A DNA stretch of 64,000 nt, from the NCBI RefSeq assembly GCF_001417965.1, contig NW_018386106.1:756606-820605 (forward strand), written 5' to 3'. Position 1 is the stretch's first letter. Each line of letters begins with the position of its first letter. The position numbers were made by a program, and so were the translations under genes. This document shows, in pieces, positions 59,201-64,000 of this stretch. This DNA comes from Exaiptasia diaphana (lineage: Eukaryota > Cnidaria > Anthozoa > Actiniaria > Aiptasiidae). The notes under the pieces are model-generated. The model worked only from the letters and a program-made list of their open reading frames with translations, did not search any database and was not told the DNA's origin.

Positions 59201-62200
59201 AAAATGTCTGATAAACATTGGTACGACAAGTTGAAATGCCTTGATTAGTTTAATCTTGTACGTGAGTCCTTGGACATTTTAAATGGGGTTAGCGCCACAC
59301 CTTATTGTTAAGTCACGTTTCGTTGTAATCGACACAGGTACCGTATAGTCGTGAAAAAATAAAAATGTCAAAAATGAAAGAAAAATGGGATGAAAATACT
59401 AAATAAGGACGAAACAGAGAACTGAATACCTGACCAATTAGTTTCAAATAGAGCAAATAACACACACTGGTCAAAATAATAATTATGATAATAAAAACTC
59501 AGCAAATGAGAATCTCTCTAATTACGTCAGAGTGTTGACTTCCTTCCGAATGTTTTTTGTTCACACACGACGAAAACGTTTAAAAAGCTGTATCCGCTTT
59601 GAAATGAGAGCAGGGTTTTTGGAGGCTGTCAATGCATCGGAATAACGCCTTTGTAACTTAGAAAGAGCAATGATTTTAACCAATTTAAGCCGACTTTGTC
59701 TCCTACCTTATTTGTCGTGAATTAAAGGGCAATAGTCCACCAGTATTCAATGCGGTCGTATTTTAGATTTTTCATATATGGAAAATTTAATCCGTTAGTT
59801 TTTAAGGTTGAATCTTACAAAATCGCTCAATTCATAAATGGTTTGAGAAAAGGGAGTACGTTTTGCTTATATTACGATGTATTTTTATTTTCAACATAAG
59901 CACGAGCTCGAAGGGGATGGTACCATGGTTTCAAGCTATCACAATTCCTACCAGACACCTTAAGAACTAAACACCTATATGATAGAAGCATTTCGCTTTC
60001 TTGAAATCTGAGGCTTATTTATATGCAATGTACGTAACTTAGACCGTCTTCCTGTTTCTGTTTTGATAAATCACGTTTATTACATTTTTTCATTGAGATT
60101 TCATACTCCCCCCCCCCCCCACTCGTTAGTGAGTAGTTAAGAATATCAGTTCTATATACGCGCACTGCTGAAACCCTGCTGTACCATACAGGATCCTGAA
60201 TTAAATGAAACAAAGGAAATTACCAGCTTTCATGACGACTTTAAAAAAATTTGTTTATTGTTACACCCCCACGTCTGGCAGAGTAAATCGAAATGTTCCT
60301 TCCTTCGCTTTCAGCAGGGCTATTTTTAATCGACATTAAAATGTATGTTCCTTTCAAATCACGCATAAAAGGACGTTTAGGAGACGAATTGTCAGTTTTT
60401 AAGAGTAGAGTTCAATCTGTGACAAGCGCGGTTTTAGAACAATCAGAGATGCATGAGAAAAGACTAAGTAAAGATGAGCTTGAAGATTTCACAGCGATAT
60501 GGGTTAGTATGAGGACGAGAGATTACGCGCACTATTACATTAATTATGCATTGATACGATCTTTGCTTGTAACTCGTCAAGGATGATCTCATGCCATCAG
60601 TTCAAACACATTTTTAAGTAGATATGAGTATCGATGGATGGTTCAAAAAGACATGCGATTACGCAGCTGATCAAATCAAAAGTCAAGTTTCTTTACTTTT
60701 TTAAAAGACCGTTTTTACGCCAGTTTTAGGAAATACACTCGATACATAAGCACAATACTTTTTTTTACTTTTTTATGACTAATAAAAAATGTAAAACAAA
60801 AACTATTGTACTTATGTATCGAGTGTATTTATTGTGACAAAAATGGGTTATAAATGCGGTGAATTACTTTGGATTTGATGAGTAGTTGAAAATAAAATGT
60901 AACATACTTATGATTATATTAATGTGTCATAAATAATCTAAAAGATTTTTTTTAACGAATAGTGCTTGAAACGGGGATTCGAACCCATCACGCTAGCCAT
61001 AATATTAGCCGGTGCGGCGTTCTACAAACTGACTCATAAAGACAGCATTATGTGTCAAGAGATATCGATGATGATAATAGCAATAGTAAATTCACGTGCC
61101 CGTTGTTTGAGTTCTCACTTTGTAGTTATCACGTGGAGAAGAATAGTTTGCTAGCTGGATAGAAACAAATAGCTTCACAGATAACACACTGCTTGGTTTT
61201 AATCCATCGCGGATTATTTCTTTCGTCATACAAAATGTGGTATTCATTTTAATCATATAATTCATGCATCATGCATTTTATTTTATTTTCGATAGTTGAG
61301 CGCAAAAGGAAATTATATGCACGTAGTGCTGAGGCAGAGTCGAGTGCAAATGCCGAATTTCACGTTTTCACATAAAGATTGACAAGCACGATTTCATCCA
61401 ATATTGCATAATAATTGACGATTTGTGTTTCGATAAAAAAAGCTCTCTACCTTTTTATCATTATTAAAGACATATTTTATCACATGGAATATGCTTGAAG
61501 TTTCACGAGATAACAGATTTTTCCTGGTGACATGCTGATATCAGTTAGTGATGTCATCCAACATGCTCTATACTATATTTGATTTATCTGCACGGTAAGG
61601 AAATTGTTCTGTTTCAATTACAGAAAGATATGCCGAATAAAGTGTGTTTTGCACCATAATAAACAATTAGATGGTACAATATTTGAGTTAATCATCATCA
61701 TCATCATCATCATCATCAACAGCAACAACCGCAGTGTGTTTGCTGCTAATTATTGTATGTTCTGTATGGTGACCATCCGTGCAATACTCGCCTCAGAACT
61801 CGTATATAACAAAGGCGCCTCGATAGCTGAGCTTTATGCACTGCGCCTCGTCGTGAATCCTGAGGTTTTCTCATAAATAACACTGATTGCATCTCTTCCG
61901 CGTAAAGAAAAGCTTAGCTTTATCATTTTTGTTGAGTTGTTCTTCTCGAGTCGCGCCAACAAAGGCACGCGTATAAGCAATTTATATTCGTAAAGCAAAA
62001 ATTAATTACAACGAGTTATAGAAGAGTTTCTTGTCTTAATAAAAGCTTTAGTGAAGTTGATCTTGAATGCCACTGCATACTATACCAAATCTCAAAGGGT
62101 TTGCCTAAGGTTACCGCAACCCAAGGAAACTGAAAATATTGGTTAGGTGTGGTGTTTTAACCCAACGTTCCAATGATGCAAGATGTAAACAGAACATGTG

Positions 62201-64000
62201 TTACATATACACTTTTAGTCATAATAACGAAAATTAATATCGCATCGCATCCTAGACTAAACATATCACATTGCTAATATGTTCCACGTGGAACAAACAG
62301 AAATTAAATATTTCAAGCTACAGTGAATGGAAGCTTGTTAACGGTGTCCAAATTCGTCATGATGGGCAGAGTTGTACTTGATCTACATTTCATTTTCTGA
62401 TGTTTATTTTCAGTCTTCTCCCCCAAAAAAAACATTATCCCAGGCAAATTTGAAAATTAATAAACTGGAAACTTCTTTAAATACAAACTATCGTTTTGAA
62501 CATCAGATAATGCCTTTCTTACTTCTAGTGCTAGTAATTTGTATCCCATGCGTGACATCTTGCAGCATGTGCGTTCATCTGCTCTTTTTTGCAATGTTTT
62601 AAAGAATAATCTTGGCGTCATGAAAACATTAAAACAACAATGTCAAATAAGATATGCTTGATGATTTATACTACGTTGACATGTGAGTATATTGCGGTTT
62701 AATGAGAAAGAAAAGGCTTTTAGCTAAATACTTCCATATCAGAGATAAAATGGATGCACTCAACCTCCTCTTACCGCAAACTAAAGGAATTGTTTCATAT
62801 CAGCAAATAACCCTGTGATGTTTCGATGAAATACTTGATCACGTGATCAATTTGTTCTTCGCGCGGGAAAAGTTAAAAAGGCAATTCTGGTAATTTATAA
62901 AAGCTCAATATATATACTATTTTTTCTTTTATTTTTTCTTTTATTAATTTATATTTTTCTTTTGTTCTTTTATCAGGATGAGGCTCAGAACAATCTACGA
63001 CGGAACAAACCAACGATCGTTATAACAGAGTGTAAAAGCGTCGGCACTTCGCCGACTTTTTCCCACCGAAGCAGTAGTGCGTCGTCGGAAAGCAGCCAAT
63101 CAGACGAAGAGGTCGAAGCAGAAATTTCTCTAAGAACCGACGAAGAAGAATATAAAATGGGAATGGGCATTCTCATCAGAACGAGAACCCTTGACGAGAA
63201 GGACGGTGGTGGCGACACAGAGAGCGTGACACTGATACGAGTGACGAACGTTGATGTTGGGTCATTTGCTCACGGATTTGGAGTCAAGTATGTGATGTCA
63301 TGAATTGAATTATATTCGTGTGTTTCTTTGCTAGCTTGATAGTTGTGTTGTCCGTGGTCCAATAAATTAACTGTATGTAAGTGTGGCTCGATCACAGTAA
63401 ATAATTGGAATGGCGTTATACGATACCCTACTAAGCTAAAGAGCAAGGGGACGTCCAGGGGATCCCTAGGGGACAAGGGGATGGGAGAGACAGTTGAGAC
63501 ACGGAGGTATATCATATACCAGGGACAAGGGGAGAACTAGGGGATGTCCAGGGGATCCCTAGGGGACAAGGGGATGGGAGAGACACTTGGGACACAGAGG
63601 TATATCATAGACCAGGGACAAGGGGACAACTAGGGGATGTCCAGGGGATCCCTAGGGGACAAGGGGACGGGAGAGAGAGACAACAATGTGTACAAAGAAC
63701 CAATGCCTTATTGTGATTATTTCACAGGAAAGGAGATTTTATTACCAAAATCAACGGTCAGCAGTGTGGCAAAGATGATGTAGTCATCAAAGAAGCATTC
63801 TTGAGTTATAGCAGTGATCAACTCGAAATGGTAATGGATATCATAATCATCATCATCATAATAGGATAGTTGTCATGATCATTATATCATCGTTATTAGA
63901 TTAGATACCCCCCTCCCTTACAGTAGACATCAATTTATCTGATCGATTAACATGTTTTATATTCTATAGGAAATTCTACGCAATTTTAAAAACCGTGATA
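56216..64000 (+). CDS. PDZ-domain protein, partial, with alternative first exons
   Basis: Core exons: 62977-63287, 63728-63830 and 63970 to beyond the window end, in phase. They encode an acidic Ser/Glu-rich stretch (SSASSESSQSDEEVE) and then a PDZ-like domain: VTLIRVTNVDVGSFAHGFG, KKGDFITKINGQQCG, EAFLSYSSDQLEMEIL, i.e. the GD-x-I-x-x-ING core of PDZ folds, which bind C-terminal peptides of membrane and junction proteins. Upstream are several small exons all ending in phase 0: start exons 56216-56284 (MSSKFSKLFRKWS...), 56751-56801 (MSLHAQQIEVGFD...) and 60341-60502 (MYVPFKSRIKGRLG...), and microexons 56521-56544, 61624-61641 and 62414-62443 (the last needs a GC donor). The core is firm; the upstream exons and their joining are inferred. 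The gene is divergent from TRAF. Orthologue not recognised. Confidence 0.6.
56751..56801 (+). CDS. PDZ gene: alternative first exon 2
   Basis: ATG encodes 17 residues (MSLHAQQIEVGFDRKYM) ending ATG|GTAAGA in phase 0. No acceptor precedes it, consistent with a start exon. Confidence 0.35.
57030..60292. other. PDZ gene intron, nothing recognised
   Basis: AT-rich intronic DNA. It contains short GAT repeats near 57345 and 57535, a purine-rich tract at 58140-58350 and a C-run at 60108-60119. No exon or repeat family is recognised. Confidence 0.4.
60341..60502 (+). CDS. PDZ gene: alternative first exon 3
   Basis: ATG encodes 54 residues, MYVPFKSRIKGRLGDELSV... to ...DFTAIW, ending TGG|GTTAGT in phase 0. 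An acceptor-like tttcag lies at 60309-60314, but joining there would need phase 1, which none of the upstream exons supplies, so a separate start is likelier. The peptide is charged and helical. Confidence 0.45.
60732..60830. repeat. Foldback element, about 26-bp arms
   Basis: AATACACTCGATACATAAGCACAATA (halves: AATACACTCGATA / CATAAGCACAATA) is inverted at 60804-60830 with one or two mismatches. The AT-rich spacer is about 46 bases. It lies in the PDZ gene intron. Confidence 0.8.
60968..61043 (-). repeat. tRNA-like relic or SINE head
   Basis: On the minus strand, an A-box-like TGAGTCAGTTTGTAGAACG (61036-61018) is followed by the perfect B-box GGGTTCGAATCCCC (60986-60973) at normal tRNA spacing. 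Acceptor-stem pairing is absent and the T-stem is imperfect, so this is not a functional tRNA gene; a tRNA-derived SINE is likeliest. Confidence 0.55.
61692..61718. repeat. ATC trinucleotide repeat
   Basis: Nine consecutive ATC units in an intron of the PDZ gene. Confidence 0.9.
63441..63672. repeat. 93-base G-rich minisatellite
   Basis: About 2.5 copies of a 93-base unit; the block GTCCAGGGGATCCCTAGGGG begins at 63453, 63546 and 63639. Copies are nearly identical. Repeated GGGG tracts on the plus strand could form G-quadruplexes. It lies in the intron between two PDZ-coding exons. Confidence 0.92.

Noticed and set aside
60966-61154. Plus-strand frame of 62 codons
   Set aside because: It overlaps the tRNA-like minus-strand relic and has no protein features.
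1-64000. CRISPR arrays, bacterial operons, rRNA genes
   Set aside because: No regularly spaced repeats with unique spacers, no operon-like spacing and no rRNA-like sequence were seen; the DNA is animal nuclear sequence.

Overview
The window is eukaryotic nuclear DNA from a draft assembly: genes are split by short GT-AG introns, composition is AT-rich, there is a run of N at 30336-30974 and a few ambiguous bases near 27703 and 44663-44670. The gene set (a TRAF with RING, zinc fingers and MATH; VPS37A; a UDP-glucuronosyltransferase) and the many small foldback/MITE-like repeats suggest an early-branching animal, most likely an anthozoan cnidarian. The organism call is inference. All exon models below were built by hand from splice signals and reading-frame phase, without RNA data.

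Left part (1-25 kb), gene dense. A decayed tandem repeat (1-800) is followed by VPS37A (+, 15 exons, 3082-8553), whose intron 10 hosts a small antisense gene for a tail-anchored coiled-coil protein (6226-6594). Convergent with VPS37A is unrecognised gene A (-, 9209-15138). Then come a complete five-exon UDP-glucuronosyltransferase (-, 16004-19786) and a large mostly disordered protein, gene B (-, 20180-24668).

Middle (24.7-46.4 kb): about 22 kb with no gene I can support, apart from isolated candidate exons, the assembly gap, a long TTATTG hexanucleotide satellite and several foldback repeats.

Right part (46.4-64 kb): large unrecognised gene C (+, 46409-50792) converges on a TRAF gene (-, 52125-55469). 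The TRAF gene is divergent from a partial PDZ-domain gene (+, from 56216 past the window end), which appears to have several alternative first exons.

The most interesting observation is that unrecognised genes A, B and C share a short motif, G-x-A-[YF]-D-[HW]-x2-[LM]-P-x-[IL]-x-[AS]-V-H-S, in otherwise divergent, disordered proteins that also carry a basic helix (and, in B and C, a Cys cluster). This looks like an undescribed family expanded locally within about 40 kb. The other genes are ordinary housekeeping or signalling genes: ESCRT-I sorting, glucuronidation in the ER, TRAF signalling.
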